A stretch of DNA of 64,000 bases from assembly GCA_017562135.1 (NCBI GenBank), contig QEYB01000629.1, positions 62,001-126,000 of the forward strand, in the 5' to 3' direction. The translations under genes were made by a program, and so were the position numbers. Below, piece by piece: positions 20,839-34,950 of the stretch; the first letter of the stretch is position 1, and each line of letters starts with the position of its first letter. Under the pieces are notes generated by a model. The model was not told where the DNA came from, searched no databases, and worked only from the letters and a program-made list of their open reading frames with translations. Source of the stretch: Dipylidium caninum (taxonomy: Eukaryota > Platyhelminthes > Cestoda > Cyclophyllidea > Dipylidiidae).

Positions 20839-23800
20839 CAGGGACGCGCTTAAATCTCGTAATATTCTCCGTTTATTATAATTTGCGCATTTTTGAAGGG
20901 CAAAACGAAAAATTGCACGGCCTACTCATATAGGGCTGAGAGGGACTACAAAATTAGGGAAAAGAGCAGGGTGTCTACGCACCCCGAAGTTTTGGGTTTG
21001 AGTGGCTTTACTAAGGCGGTGGCAAACCGCCTCACAGTCGACAAGAAATCGTCTATAGCAGGCAAAACGGATGACAAGTCAGGTGTTGAAGAGGCATATG
21101 GCAACCCCGATTTTCCCCTTCCCTGCCAGAAGTCCAGCTTATCTCCCCACAAGTTTTTCACTGACTAGCTAAATCGATGCCACAGGCGCAGAACCACGCT
21201 TCCTGTGTGTGTGTTGGCCGAAGTGGAGTAGCGTCGGCCCCCGACAACCACTACCACTTCACGCCCCACACAACCATTGGGGGTGAGGCGAGTAGAGATC
21301 TCAAAAGCCAGACATGTCCGTGAAGAACTTCTCCGAACGTCTGCAGTCACGCTCCATCGCAGCCTGCCTCAGGAGGCAAGATCACACGACCTCCTGCTAC
21401 CCCACGTACAGACGTCCGTCGAATCCGCCAGGCACAGAGTGTGTCCGTATCCGCATCATCTGGCTGTCTGCCGTGGGCTGTGCGCCGTTCGTCCGCGGAC
21501 GGTGTGAAGGTGCGGTCTCCCCCTCCTCCATGCTCGGGCGACGATCAAATTGCCAAGTTAACGAGCCATTCAGCGGCACTTCAAGTGTCGATGGTTTCCG
21601 TTCTTACTTCCGTCCGAGGCAAAGTGGAGGAGGTGGCATTTGGCGCAGTGAAATCGGATTTGAAGAAGACCCGTAGAAAGCAGGGAGGATTCCTACGGAC
21701 ATGAATCTGTCCGTCCTCGCCCCGCCGATACGTGAAGTGGGTGACCGAAATGGTTCGCTGGCGGACGACGATTTTGCCTCCCTGTGGCCCAGCGAGGCAC
21801 GAGGCAGGATAAGCTTCTAGCGCTGCGACAAAGGGCCATGGGTCGTTTGACGTGGCCATGTTCACTTGAGTCGCCTTCTCGGGGATTTCAGTTGGCTGTT
21901 GTCGCGAGAATGAACACATGTCTCACCTCCTGTCCGCTGTAAAACGAGCTGTTGGGGCGAAGGGCCATCGTGACCAAGTGGGACGACGTCCCGCAGAGGG
22001 GAGCATCATGAAATTTAAGTTGCTCAGGTTATGACATGCCCAAAAGCTATCGTTAAAGCCTGGGATGCATGCCTTCGCAAAATTGTGGCGTCCGAGGGCC
22101 TGTAATTATGAATGGAGTGGTTGAGGCAAACTGCCGTCGTCCATCTTCAGTACACTCGTTTCTTACGGTTCAAGGAGAACCGAGACGAGGCGGCCGTTGT
22201 CGGTAGTGACATCTGCGACCTGGGAGAGGCCGCGCCACTCCGAATCGTCAAGACGCGACGGCGCGTGAAGGTAGAGACAGACGTGGTCTGCTCCCCTCAG
22301 TCTCGGCCGTCGCATGCGGCAGCAACCGGTAAGATGGAAGCCCCCGATGCTCCACTTCGGTAAACACTACTTCAACGGCGCCTCCGTAGAAGAACTCGCG
22401 CCAAGTGGTGGCGCGTAGGCGACACAAGTTGGAACACGTCCTCGGAAGCAGCGCGAGTGGGAGGCTCCGCTCTTCAAGGCGAGTAATGCCAGCAGACCGC
22501 CGCCCCGCATTCGAGTGATTCAGCGCAGCCTTTTTGGCAGAGCCACACAGACTGCTCAATTAGTGCGACGGCCATAAAGGCGTCTGGGGTGGTTTATTCG
22601 AGGCGTCGAGTGGGGCCCGGCGGCACTAAGACGACGTGAATCTGGCTGACACAGCAGTCGTAAATGGACACGCTTGGGTGGGCCACGGCGAGCCTGGGGA
22701 GTGTGGTCGCCGGCGTCATCTCATGCCCCGTGCGGGAGATCGGCTCGTGGCTGGTGAATGAGACCTGCAGGGGCGAAGGAATGGCGTGCGAGTCGTTCGT
22801 CGTTGCCTTTTTCCCCGGACAAGATAAGAGTCTGAGGAATGGACGCCTTCCCCTTCGCCCACCTTCGACTTCTCCGACGTTCGCGGAAAATACAACCCAC
22901 CCTTCTTGGGGGGACGCACTGTTTATCGAGGTGTGGGAGTGGGAAAGCTCTCTGCTGTCGCGTCTGTTTCCTACCGCCTCTTCGCACTTGGGAGTCCGAC
23001 CTCGCCCGACGGGGGACGCGCAAAGGGGACGCGGACCGAGGGCCGGGCGGGGTGGGAGAGACTTCCGACTCATCGTCCACGAGGCGCTTCGTGGATGTTC
23101 TGGAAACCGTCGCCCAGCACTCTCGCCCCACCCTCTCTCGGCCATGGTGCTTCACCCCACCAGGCCAAAACATTTGTGGGTTTTACCATGCTCTTTCCTC
23201 TTCATCGCTCCACTTGTCCGAAGAGGTGCTCACGAACGTCCTAACCGACTTAAAAGTGTCGTGAGGAGAGCGCAGAATTACGAGAAAGAGCAAAGAGGCG
23301 GCGTCTGAGGCGAACTGGTGCTCGGCAAATGGCCAAAGTGTCCGAATGACTGCCACAGGACTTTCTACTGACTGTCTCACATGACCATTTGCCTGCTTAA
23401 ATAATTTGCGGCTCTCTTACGACGGCTCTCTTATGAAGGCTGCCTCGCATTGTCATGATGATGCTCGCCCCCGTGGCTGGATAATGCGACGTGAAGATCG
23501 GGTCGTTTGGGACAGCACACGGAGCACCGAACCCACGAGGCATGAGATGCGCCTCAAGAAAATAATCTGACAGAAGGATTCGCGGCTTCGTGGCCTCCGG
23601 CGTGGATGGGTGTACACGTCTGTGAGACAGTCTGTGCGTCCGACAGTCGTCCTCCACTAACAGGAGGCAGGCTGCCCCAAGTCGACGAGGACTCCACTCC
23701 ACTCGCGTGTACCTCACAAACCCAGCTGGGAGGCGTCGTTCCCCTCCCCCCCCTTCGGCGAACAAAACGGTCTTATTGCCACCACTAACTGGGAGGAGGG

Positions 23801-26800
23801 CTGTTAGCCGACATCATGAAAGTGGTTCTTGAAAAGAAAACTAGGACATAATGCACAGGGTTTATCGTGAAGACGATTTCTTGCAAGACTGCGAGGGAAT
23901 CGCAGTATCGAATCGTTGCGGTTGGTTGAATGCAGGGTCCCGTATTTTACCTCCCGAGGTCATTTTACTTCCCACCCACTGAGAACATGCTTTAGGAGGA
24001 CCAACATGATACTCGGCTGTGGGTGGGAAAGGAGTCAGCCACTTAAACGGCGTCTCCAGATGACACGGATTCTCAGGGCCCCCGAAAGCTAACTACATTC
24101 TGACGATGGCGTGGACAAAACGATCTCACAATCGTTGCTCCGAACCGCTCCTTACGCGCCGCCGACTTGGGGCTACGACGACCGCCAGTGGAGGCCTGCA
24201 AAAAAGTCGGCCCGTAAGAGGCGAAATGGGAGGCTTTTTCATTTTTGCAACGAAGATCGTAATGGCTTAAAGTGAAGCCGAGTTGTGCGCGTCATTCGTG
24301 ACTTTATGGGGCCGACGGTGTTTGAGGAATTTATGCAACGGCCGGGAGTAATGCTCGAAGAAAAGGAAAATGCACACTGCATGCTATGTAACTTTGTGCT
24401 CTGCTGACAACAGGAATTTATGGGTCAGCTGGGCATGCAGGAGTGCATTTTAGGACAGAAAATGTTAAAGTTAAAGTCAGCTCCAATTATCTAGGAGGGG
24501 GCCGGTAATGGCGGAATAACAACTTACCTAAAAAATAGTCGCAGCCGTTCCAAATATCGTCTTACTTAAATTCTGTAAGTAACATTATTAAACCGATATA
24601 TTTGGCGGCATTAATGAAACACACCGAGGTGTCCGAGCGACAACCAGTTGCCGTCTGCAGAGCGATCTCAGACAAAGCACAGAGAAAGCCAGCCCCAGCT
24701 CCTGTTGATGCGTACGAATGCCTTAAAGGCATATACAGCGTAACCCACCCAAAGCTACCCTTGACCCGTCTTTTAGAATAAAGGTCTGCAAACAAAAGTT
24801 TACGCAGTATCCTGGCACGTGACATGTCCTGCCACGACATCCAGGCGGTGGGATTTGCGATTCCGATGGGTAATTTAATTCGCCTGAACACAGAGGTCCG
24901 AAAATTAGCGATTGTAGAAGGGCTTACCCTTTGGGAGGTCCCAAGTACACGTAAATCTCGCTTCCTGTGCCAGGCGACCTAGTCCCCTTAAAGCTTTTTA
25001 GCTCTGCCGTCTTTTCGACAAGGGTTCCGTGTCAACGAAGCTCCAGAGTTCCCGAAGGAGCGTTACGGACCATAAAATACATAGCACACGTGTGAGAGAG
25101 CACAGTTTACCCATTTGACTGCAATAAAGCGACAAGTCTGCCGCAGCCTCACAGCAAGTCACGCCGGCCGTCGGTCGTCTCACTCGTCCACGACTTAATT
25201 TACGAGAATAATAGCCGGATGGCTGAGATCCTCTTCCTCCTCCTCTCATTTTGGCAGCTTTTCCGATGGGATGAGCCGACAAAGTGTTTTGCCCCAAATA
25301 GCCCCGAGAGAAGGCCACCTCCGCCCCCCGGACGAGGCAGGCCTCGACTGCAAGGGGGGCTCCTGGCCAGCCCTGGGACAGTCGAGCATCGCCTTCCCAC
25401 TGGCAGTCAGGCCAAAATGCTCTCCTGTCGGGGAAGACGGACTAATTCATGCACCACCGCCTCCGCCATATCTTGCCACACCGGTTGACGAGTAGAGGCG
25501 CCAGGCGATGCCAGTTCCCCCGATGCCCTGACAGTGACACATGGCTGGGTCGCGTGGCTAGACTGGTGGCACTGCAGGAGCTGCTTCGCCCGCCCCTGGG
25601 ATTGGCAGCGGGGCTGCCACCCTCGCCAAGTGCGGCCAGACAGGCGAATGGGGTTTCCTCGCCCCCGTCAGCCACTTCGACGTTCGCCCCGCCTGCGCCG
25701 CCCACCGCGCACGACGTGCTGGTGGACGGGGCGGGGAACGGGAGCGAGGTCTTTCCCACTGACAACCTCCTCCCGCTCGCAGCACCGCCACTGCTCCGAG
25801 GCCTCCTGCTCCACGATAGACCTCAGGCTCTACTCGCGTGGACGGTGGGAAAGAAGACGATTGCGAGGTGGGAGTGAACGGTTGCGTCTTTGGAAAGAGA
25901 GAGTGGACGCCAACACGAATCCCTATCGGGTGCCTGCACCATCTTTGGAGGCAAAACAGTGATCTAAGTGTACGCCTCTCGCTCTTGTCCACCTGCTCCT
26001 TCCATGGGAACCGAAATGCCACGAAGCAGTGTCGAGGACTCGTCAAAGCGCATTTGAAGGAATCAGGGCGGTGAGTGCGAGGCCGGTCGGCGGCTGCGGT
26101 GGTGCTCGCGACTTGGCGGAGGCGACGTGTTCGCTCGACTTGAGCGCGTCCCGACGCACCCAGCCGTGGACGCCATCGAGGTCCCCGCCAGGATGTCTCT
26201 CCCACTTCTCCTGCCTCTGTTTAGAGTTCGTCGGTCACCACTTAAACGAACTCAAAACACGCTGCGCGAGAGCGGAGGTCCGTCGCCCTCGGCGCTGGGC
26301 TCTCCAGCGGCACCAAGAAACCGCATCAGCGCTTTGTCCAGGGCCAGGAGGAGCTGGTGAGCGTCACACTAAATAATTAAACGACATTACTTTCCTACTA
26401 AATGAGAGGCACAAGTGGAAGACGTAAAAGAAGTGTAAAATGCCCAAAGTCACTTGGTTGAGAGGCCAATTATGGCCCCAAGGGGCAGAACTAGGCGCAA
26501 GACGAGCTAACAAGACGCAACTCAACTCTCAGCCATCCGCAAAAAGGGGAGAAGTGGAAGGACGAAATCTGTCGCCCAGCGACTCAAGTGAAGCCGCGCG
26601 CGGCACCACTGCGACGCCCGCGAAAAGTGTCGGCAGAAGGGCGCGGAGCCGAGGCAACCGCCCGCTCCCCACCGCGGCCCGACTGGTGGGGAGGGCGGAA
26701 CCAACCCTCCGGCCGCGAGAAAACTCCCCGAAGGCGAGGCCTCCAGCGGACACGAGGAGACGTTGCGACGGAGAAGACGGCTGGGGGTGGACCGAACAAG

Positions 26801-27409
26801 CTCCGGTCGGCCGGGACTGCACACAAGTCAGCGAAAACGGCCTCCGCGGCCGCGTGGGCCACAAGGACTCGGGCAGGCTGCGTCTTCAGTTGCGCCACCT
26901 GTTTGCACACCGCTCACTCGGTCCTCGTCGGTGCTGAAGCAACTTTAACTCCACTTTGGTCGTGAACCCTCGGGCAGGACAGTGCGGGCGGAATTCCTCG
27001 TCCGCGGCGCTGAAGCACCGTCTCTCCTGCGAGGCTGCGGCGTCCGGAGGGCTGACGCCCAGGCGAGGAGCGCACTTCTCCCGCGGCTGCATTCCGGTGT
27101 GCGCGTTGCCCGCCTCGTGAGAAACGGACCGAGAGACGCCAGCGCCTCATCTCGTGTCCCCGAGGAAAACGCCCGGAAATAGGGCTTTGGATTCCCTCGC
27201 TGGGCATCTCAGGTGCTTCAGGAGCAAGTGCTCGCCGAACTCCTCGAGTGCAATCGCGTCCGCCGTCGCCGCCACCGTGGGGGAAGCGAGGCCCCACGTC
27301 GGGCCTCCCCTTCCCGAGGAGCGTGTCACTTTCACGCGTTGGTGAGACTGGTGACCACCGCGTCTTCACAGCGACGAAAACTGCCAAGTCGAGTCGACAT
27401 TTGCTCATT

Positions 27410-27422
27410 GGGGGGGGGGGGG
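27410..27422 (+). repeat. Poly-G run
   Basis: Thirteen consecutive G bases followed by purine-rich sequence; a possible sequencing or assembly weak point. Confidence 0.8.
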
Positions 27423-30400
27423 AAGGGAGGAGCGGAGGCCGGCGACGCGACGGTGCAAAGTCATTTGTTAGTTCGCCAGCACCATCAGGGGCGGAGCTGG
27501 AGCCGTGAGGAACCTTGGTGGGCGACGAGGGAGCGGGGACGAAGACTTGCTGCCTTCTATTTCTACGCGCCTTTACGGACTAGCTGGTCCCTTGCTTCTC
27601 CGCAGCATAAGTCCCACTTCTTCCCTTAGGGGGGAGGGGGAGAGGTGAAGAGAGACCGGCGATGATTCCCTTCTGGCGCAGGCAGCGAAGCCCTTCCGTC
27701 TGACAAGAGAGTCGTCTTCGTGGGGCAGTCAGCTTCCCTGCGTCTCTCTGGAAATGCACGGCTTCCGTGCCCCCTCGGCGACGAGGTCGACACAGGAGGC
27801 GCCAGCGGCAGCCGGCAGTCGCGCCCCCTGCGGCGTTGCCGTGAAGTTCCGAGCAGCGGGCCACACTCCTGCATCAGGTGACACGCGGAAGTGAGTGGAG
27901 GTGGAGGCGGTATCGGTGGACTTTGGCGTCTCCTTGCCGAGGAGAACGTATTCCTCCAACCACGGAAGGCCCGTCGAGAGCTCGTCCGCGGCTGCAAACT
28001 ACGTTGTCTTGTGCTCGTAGGCCCAAAGTGGCGTTCAGAGAGGCGAGCTCTGCCACCAGCGCTCACACGGCGACGTCAAGTCCTCGCTCGTGGCAGGTCT
28101 TCCCCCACTTTAGGCGACAGTGCCTCACACCCGGGGGAAATTGCAGTAATCATCTTGACAGCCTTCAAGTGTGCAGTGGGTGGGCGGCACCAAAGTGACG
28201 ACGAATTTCCGAACGCCTCGGAGTGCGTGAGCTTCCCCTTCCCTCGGCTTCGTGTCGCTGAAGCGGGTACGCGACTGGCGACGCCATTCTGGCCTCCCCC
28301 GTCCAACTGCTCGCTGTCCCCAAACCCGGCGGCCAAGTGGCCTGACGAGGCTCGCAGGGAGTGTGCGGCTTCCGGTTGCATCAGGGGCGAAGCGGAGGAA
28401 AGCGCCTCCGCAGCGGGCTCCCTGGGCTTTCGGACCACGTGCGTAGCCCCCCGGCGCCTCGGCCCAGGCTGCGTGGGAGACAACTGGGCGGCGGATCAAC
28501 GACCCGCGGCGGCGGCGGAGGGAGCAGGTCGGGAGGCTCCAGCGCCTGGTCGTCGTCCACTCTGGCAACACGAGGGCGCCTTCTTGAAGCCCCGCTCCAC
28601 CCCACGCTCCGGTGAGGCAAAGCGATGCCTTTCATGCCCCTCCCCTTCAGCTACTAACGCCTCTCCGATGCTTATTTGCACCCATTCGTGACTCCCTAAA
28701 GCTTTCGACGACCACGAGACGGTAGTTTTTGAAGGCAATGAGAACCGCGTCGGTGGAAATTAACACGAGGCCAAAGTGACCGGCGGATGCCGTGGTGGGC
28801 CACTTCTCTTCGGCGGCTCAACACCATCTGACGGAAAACGGGGAGGCGCCTTCGTGCCGTCAACTCCTCAGTTTCCGCCTTCCGCTTTTCTGCCCACGAC
28901 GTCTTCTCACTCCAGGATTTCGGAGTCGCAGAAGCGGAGAGGGGAGGAGGAAGCTCGGGAGGCGTCTGCGCAAGTTCCAGAGGGGCACGCGGTGACCTTC
29001 TGCGCCCCTCCCCCTGTGACCCGAGGTCGCAGACGTCCCTCACTCGCGGAGGTGTGCCTTTCACGGGTGGGACAACCACCGACGGGGAAATGAATCAACC
29101 TCCCACCGAAAAACGGAGCGGTGATGGCCGGGTCCCAAAACTACACAAGGTTATGCAGGTGCACATTAACGCCTCGAGTGTTTTGAGGCACCCGTGGACT
29201 TCCCGCTGCGAAGGGGAGTTCGTGGTGGGCGGACGGAGGCAGCGGAGGTGGCCGGGCGGGCATGTCAGGGCGGAGAGGCGCAGCTCCGCCAATCGCCGCG
29301 GAGGCTGTCAGCTCAAACGGCCGCCCCCCCCCCCTCGCGGCGAAGACGAGGCCCCCGATGGCGCGCTGCAGGCGCAGCCACGAGGAGGGAGGAGTGCCGG
29401 GCGAGAGTGGTCCGAAACTTCTCCCATAGAGGAGGGGGCAAATGGCCTCGAGAGTCGGTCGCATGTCCCGTGAGGGGCGCGGTCGGGGGAAAGTTGTGCG
29501 CGTCAACGTCATGACACTGGCGCATCTCCTCCCGTCGGAGTGCGGCCCCGAGCGTTGCCGGTGTGCGCTGAGACCACTGAAAGTCTATGAAAAATGGCGT
29601 TGTTGAGGAAATTGGAAACCCAACAAATGGAACCGGGGGCGAACCGTCGTGGAGTAACAGAGGCGACGCGAAAAGACTTCGTCGACGGCGCAGCAACGTT
29701 GTAGCTCTTCGCCCGGGACAAGAATCTGCTCCGCCGCACGCGTCCTCCAAGCGAGGGCGCCTTGGCGGCTTCACACGTCATTTTTGACCTTGGCAACGCC
29801 CACGTGGGTCCGTTTCACTCCGGACCCGTTCGATTGGACAAGGCGGTGGACGATCGCCTTCTCGGCCGTCGGCTCCCCGTCGGCGGGCGGCCGAGGGGAG
29901 GCCGCCGCTGCGGGTCGCCGGGGCTGCTCCTCGCAATCGACCCTTCCGTCTTCCGGCCGATGACTGCGCTTACCCGAGAGGGTTGCGTTCACCGTTATCT
30001 GTTTTTCAAATCATTGCGGAGCGGAGGACGCCTTTTGGGCCGGATGGTCCGACTTTCGAGTGGGCGACGACGGTGCTGCTGCGCGTCACACGGCCGAACG
30101 AGGCAGCTGAGAGCGGCAGGCTGCGGAGGCCCGGTCTCCCCCGGTCAACGGCTCCGGAGTGGTCGGCGCCCGTCCCCGCGAGCCTCGCGCACGGAAGCCG
30201 CAGGCACGGCTGGTGGAAGGACCTGCGGGACACAGGGACTTTGCCACCGCTGCGGTGCAGAACCACGAATGATGTCTTTGCAATGAACGCGAAGTGCCTC
30301 CCCCAAGCAAGTCCCAAATACGTCGGCCAAATGACTGCATTCGAGGCAGGCTGCAGTCGACTGCCAGAATCCCCCTCGTTTCACTCCCGCTTTATGTGCC

Positions 30401-33400
30401 CTGTGGCGAAGCGGGACTGAGGTTCACGGGAGGCAGGAGGGCACTTTGCCCTGGATCGGGAAAAATCCCAGCAAAAGAATAAGGCCGCCTGACCGGCCCG
30501 GTGCCTTAAGGGTCCGGCCAACGAAAGGGTGAATGAGTGGAGCGAGCCAATTCGCTTTAGCTCGGGCACAGCGGCGGAGCGGGCGGTGGGGGCGCGGAAG
30601 GGGCGCAGGGGGGGGACGCACACCGAACTCTTCCACGTGCTCCCGTGGGGCCGAGCAGCGCGGTTGAAGGGGAAGGGCGGAGGCAGTTCGCCGAGCCCCG
30701 CCGTGACAATGGACTGGTGGGCAGATGCGGAGGACAGATAAGTCGAGGAGCATGCGCGGAGGGGCGATTTCGACTGTTTTTATGCCTCATGGGGGAATAA
30801 GGCGGACGAGCGCGGGCATTGGCTGCTCTCGGTGGATCTGCGAGTCGAGGCGACCCGCCAACTTCCACTCCCACCGGGGCGACAAAGCCAGAGACGGAGG
30901 AGCACTTACCATGCGCACACTTGCACAACTAAAGCCAGAAATTCCCTTCATCTATCCAGCCACTTTTGTTGCTATTAAACGCCAGGTTCCGTACTACTGA
31001 AATGCCTACTGACCTCATCCATGTGCGTCGCTTTCGTGCCATAGCACCGGTTGACAAGGGCAGAGCACCCACAAACTTGGAATAAAACCTCCACGACCCA
31101 GTGCCTTGGTGGCATTCCTATACGGGAGAGGAAGTGCAAATTTAAGTTTGTCAAATCTAGCGTCACGCATATGTGACGCACAAACTGAGGGAAGGTTTTC
31201 TGAGCCAACAGCAGTCACTTCCTTCCTCCCCTTGTGGAGATGGCGCTGATGGCGCCTTTACGGGTTCCTCGGGGAGTTAAATTAAGAGTCGTTATCCCTA
31301 CTTTCTCCGAGTGATAATTGTATTTTCGAAGGAGGCAAACAACTAACTTGTGTGTTCCGAGGACGCCAAGAGGGCAGCGCTCGTCCCTGCCACCACACAT
31401 CTCCTGACTGCGCGGGCTGTCCGCTTCACTGGTCCCGCCCACTGACCTGCCGAGCCTGTGGAAGAGGGCGGGCTGCGTCTCCGAGGCCCCCGCCTCCGTG
31501 CCCCCGCTGGCAGCGACTTTGTTATCGCCACCGAGGTGACCTTTCTTAGTCAATTAGGCAAATGTCACAGACTGCAGGCGCGCAGAACCGAAATGCAATG
31601 ACGAGGCCAGGCGCCGTGGAGCCGGCAACACTGGGGCGCCTCGAGGGACGAGGAAGCGCCGGTCCGCCTTCGGGTGGCTCCGCTTTGCTCCGCCCCGCCC
31701 CTCCGCATGCCCGCTTGGGGCTTAACAGACTCCCGACGGAACTGGAGCCCACACCTCCCCCCTTCTCGACTCGAGGCGGGCGCGAGCGACCCCGCGTTTC
31801 CCACCTCCGACGGGTCCGCCGAGACTAGCACCCGGCGGTGTGTGTCGCGGGCCCCTCTCCCCTCCCAGCGACGTGTCGCCCCAGTCCGTGGGGCTCCGGC
31901 TCGACGACGAATGGGTGCCTTCCCACTCTCAATGCACTATTCGTGGTCCGATCAGAGCCGAAGCGTGTCTCGGTAGAGTCCGTCGGGGCCGAGTTTTAAC
32001 CGGTTGAAACCGTTCAATGGGGAAGGCGTGGCACCCGCCGACTTCGCCTCCCTTCCTTCGTCTGACACCGATTTGGCCAAAACGCGTTTTGGGGAGAGGG
32101 TGCAGAACACCTTCCCGCAGGTGAGAGGAAATTCACGGGGCAACGCCTTGTCCGCGGTGCTGGAAATGCGACGCAACCTTTCCTATTTCCACCGCCGGTG
32201 AATGGTCTGACCTTTCAGTGCAAAGCAAATTTTTTCATCCATAAGGAAGAAGAGGCCGCCTTCGACAAACGCGCCCGATTCAGCCAGTCATTGCGGGGTG
32301 GGGGGGGGTGGGGGCGGGTGAGGGACGAGGAGAGGACTTCGCCCGGAAGCCGACAAAAGGCACGTCCAGCTGCGGCTGCCAAACAGTCGCCTGAGGTCGC
32401 TTTGCCACTCTGCGAGGCGGTCGGAGATGGACGCGGGGCTCGTGGAGACGCCTCGAATGAGGGTGAGAAATGCGCGGCTGAACTGGCGAATTTCGCCACG
32501 CGGGGCCTTTGGCCGCCGCCGCACCTGCGCGTTGTCCGGTCGTCTCCACGCCGCGACGGGGCGCGGAGGGGCGGGAAAAGGGCGCCCAGCAGGTGGCCGG
32601 CGGACGACGCGGCGCCGCTTTCTCGCCTCTCTAGTCGACGTGTCAGCAAAGTGCCTGCCACACAGGACAGATGCGTCCGTGCCGTACTAACAACTTCTTG
32701 CCGGGGTGAGAGCATTTCGAATTGTCTACTTTTGAATATTGTTTCACTGTTTAATGCGAAAAAGGGAACCGCTGCTTGGCTGACATCCTCGTCGTTTGTG
32801 GATTTTAGGGCCTCAAAAAGTGTCGTGAGGACAAAAACCAAGGGGTTGTCGGAGGGGGGGCGCGACACATTTGCCCAACCTACTTTTGCATGCAGTGCGA
32901 TCTTCCTCCGTCCTCTTGCGCATCGCCTGCCGCCTTTCATAGACTGCTCTCTCCAAAGCCTCCCCGTAGGGAGCTTCTCGTCCGCTTTCACGAGTGTCCC
33001 GCCGCCACATGCACATCTCAACATCCCCATATTCAGAGTAGAATTTACTTTGGAGGTGGAAAGGCCACCGTGCCCTCTTCCTTGCGATTTTCCCTCACGT
33101 GATCAACTTTCCATCGCCATTTGTCCCCAGCGATTCAAGAAGGCCTCCGAGTTGATCCGATCCAGCGGAGATGGACACAACATTCCTCGCCCTTCACTCA
33201 TGTGACGCCCACCTCGAATACTTCCACGCCACTCCTAACCGCCGAATATGGTTCGAGCTGGTTTGCTGAGCTGAAGCAAGTCCTCCGGCGATCTCCCGAA
33301 GTGTTGGGAAAAGGCTCTTGCGCCAACATGGCCTCAACATCGTCGTCGTCGATCGGGGATGAGATCGCCCACAACCTGGCTCGTCAGATAGGTCAAAATC

Positions 33401-34901
33401 CTCAGTCGTTTCAAATTTTCCGCGCCATCTTCAGAAACTGTGCCTTCACCAAACATTTTAAACAAATCTCTGCATGCTTCTGTGGCCTTCCTGCCCCGCT
33501 GAAGATCGCACAGAAGACGCAGAGGCGTCGATGAAGGTCGCCAGCGGCCACGACTGCACTGTCGCAACACAAACTTACTTCCAACGTGAATCCACCTTGA
33601 TTTAGTTAATTCGCTGCGTCCGTCGGCATGTATGCCTTTAAGCGATAAAAATAGACCGCCGAGAAAATATGTGTTTCTTGCTGAAAAGGGATGTCGTGGG
33701 CGCGGACACAACTTTCCGGTAGACCTCTTGGACGCGCACAAACCTCGGCTGCACACGAAATTGCATCCGCCCGAGGAAAGAGGAGGCCGTCCACTTTGTC
33801 CCCTCGGAGGCCGTCAGTTAGGGAGGAGTGGAGAGGACTCCCCCAGCGGAGTGACATCACTTCTGGCCGGAGGACAGCGTGTCCGGGGTGGTGCGAGGCG
33901 TTCAGGGCGTGTGCGCCTCGGTGGGCGCGTGTGGGGAATCCCGGCCCCAGTACGTGGGCGCGATAAATCACACCAAGTCCCCTGTCCCCTCCGCGCTGTG
34001 CACACCTCGGCCCGGGCGGCTGAGGCGGGGCCGCGGTTGCGGGATTTTGGGGCGCACCGCAGAAAGTCGCGCTCGAGCGCGAGGCGGAGGGAGAGGCGGC
34101 CCCGCACCGCCGGGCTTTCCCTCTCGCACACACCTCGCAGGCGCTTTTCGGGCGACGGTGTCAACCCTCCCACTCGTCCTCGTCGAAAGGACACTAACTC
34201 ATGTTCACACGTTCATTTGGAACTTCACAAAGTTTGAATGAGTGCTTCCACACACAAGTGGACCATGCGATAGCTTTAAGAGCATTTTTCTACCCCAAAA
34301 CGCATGATTGTCTTCAGGAAAGGGCCTGTTTATTCATGAAATAGACGCTTAAAGCATCCCACTTCCGAATGACACCAAGTGTACGCGGACTTTTAAGACT
34401 ATTAAGGGAAATAATGAGAGTAGAGAGGAACAGATACCTCGGCGTTTTGTCTTTCACGGTAAATTCCGTTGTAATGTTGTCGCATGTTAATTTTTATGTG
34501 AGCCTCGCAAACCCCAACTTGTAACTGCCACCAAAATGCAGTCGAATGAAATGGGGGATGCCATCGTACCATTTTTTGAAATACTTCGCAGTGTCGGCCA
34601 AATTATTTTCCCTTGAAGCAGGCAGCAAAAGTCACATATACGCATTTTTCCCCTATAATGTTGGAAGGCAGTTCGGGTCCACTATCGGAGGTGTAGACTT
34701 TGATGAGGAATGTTTCTGACACACGACCTGCTATTCTTGCCTCTAAATGGAATTCTTCCATTTGTGTGGAGTTGACCTAACTGCTATAATCTACTCTCTT
34801 TCCCTTCAGGCCAGACATGAGCACTGATTGAGTCTTGTTTCGGTGTTGGGGTCAGTGGAAGACCCTGAGGAATGCCTTCTGGCTACACGTTTTGGGTTCG
34901 A

Positions 34902-34950
34902 CCAATGGGAAACGAGAAGGCGGGTGGCCTAGCGGCGCCGGTCGACCAAT
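34902..34950. promoter_or_regulatory. Paired CCAAT boxes
   Basis: CCAAT at 34902-34906 and again at 34946-34950, 44 bases apart, both in GACCAAT context in a GC-rich patch. This resembles an NF-Y-dependent promoter, but no downstream gene is identified. Confidence 0.3.

Noticed and set aside
20893..21168. Open frame of 91 codons just after the CRE/CCAAT module
   Set aside because: It has no ATG at its start, no recognised domain and no supporting splice sites.
22594..23308. Overlapping 183- and 214-codon frames on opposite strands
   Set aside because: No motif, no splice context, and mutual overlap typical of GC-rich DNA.
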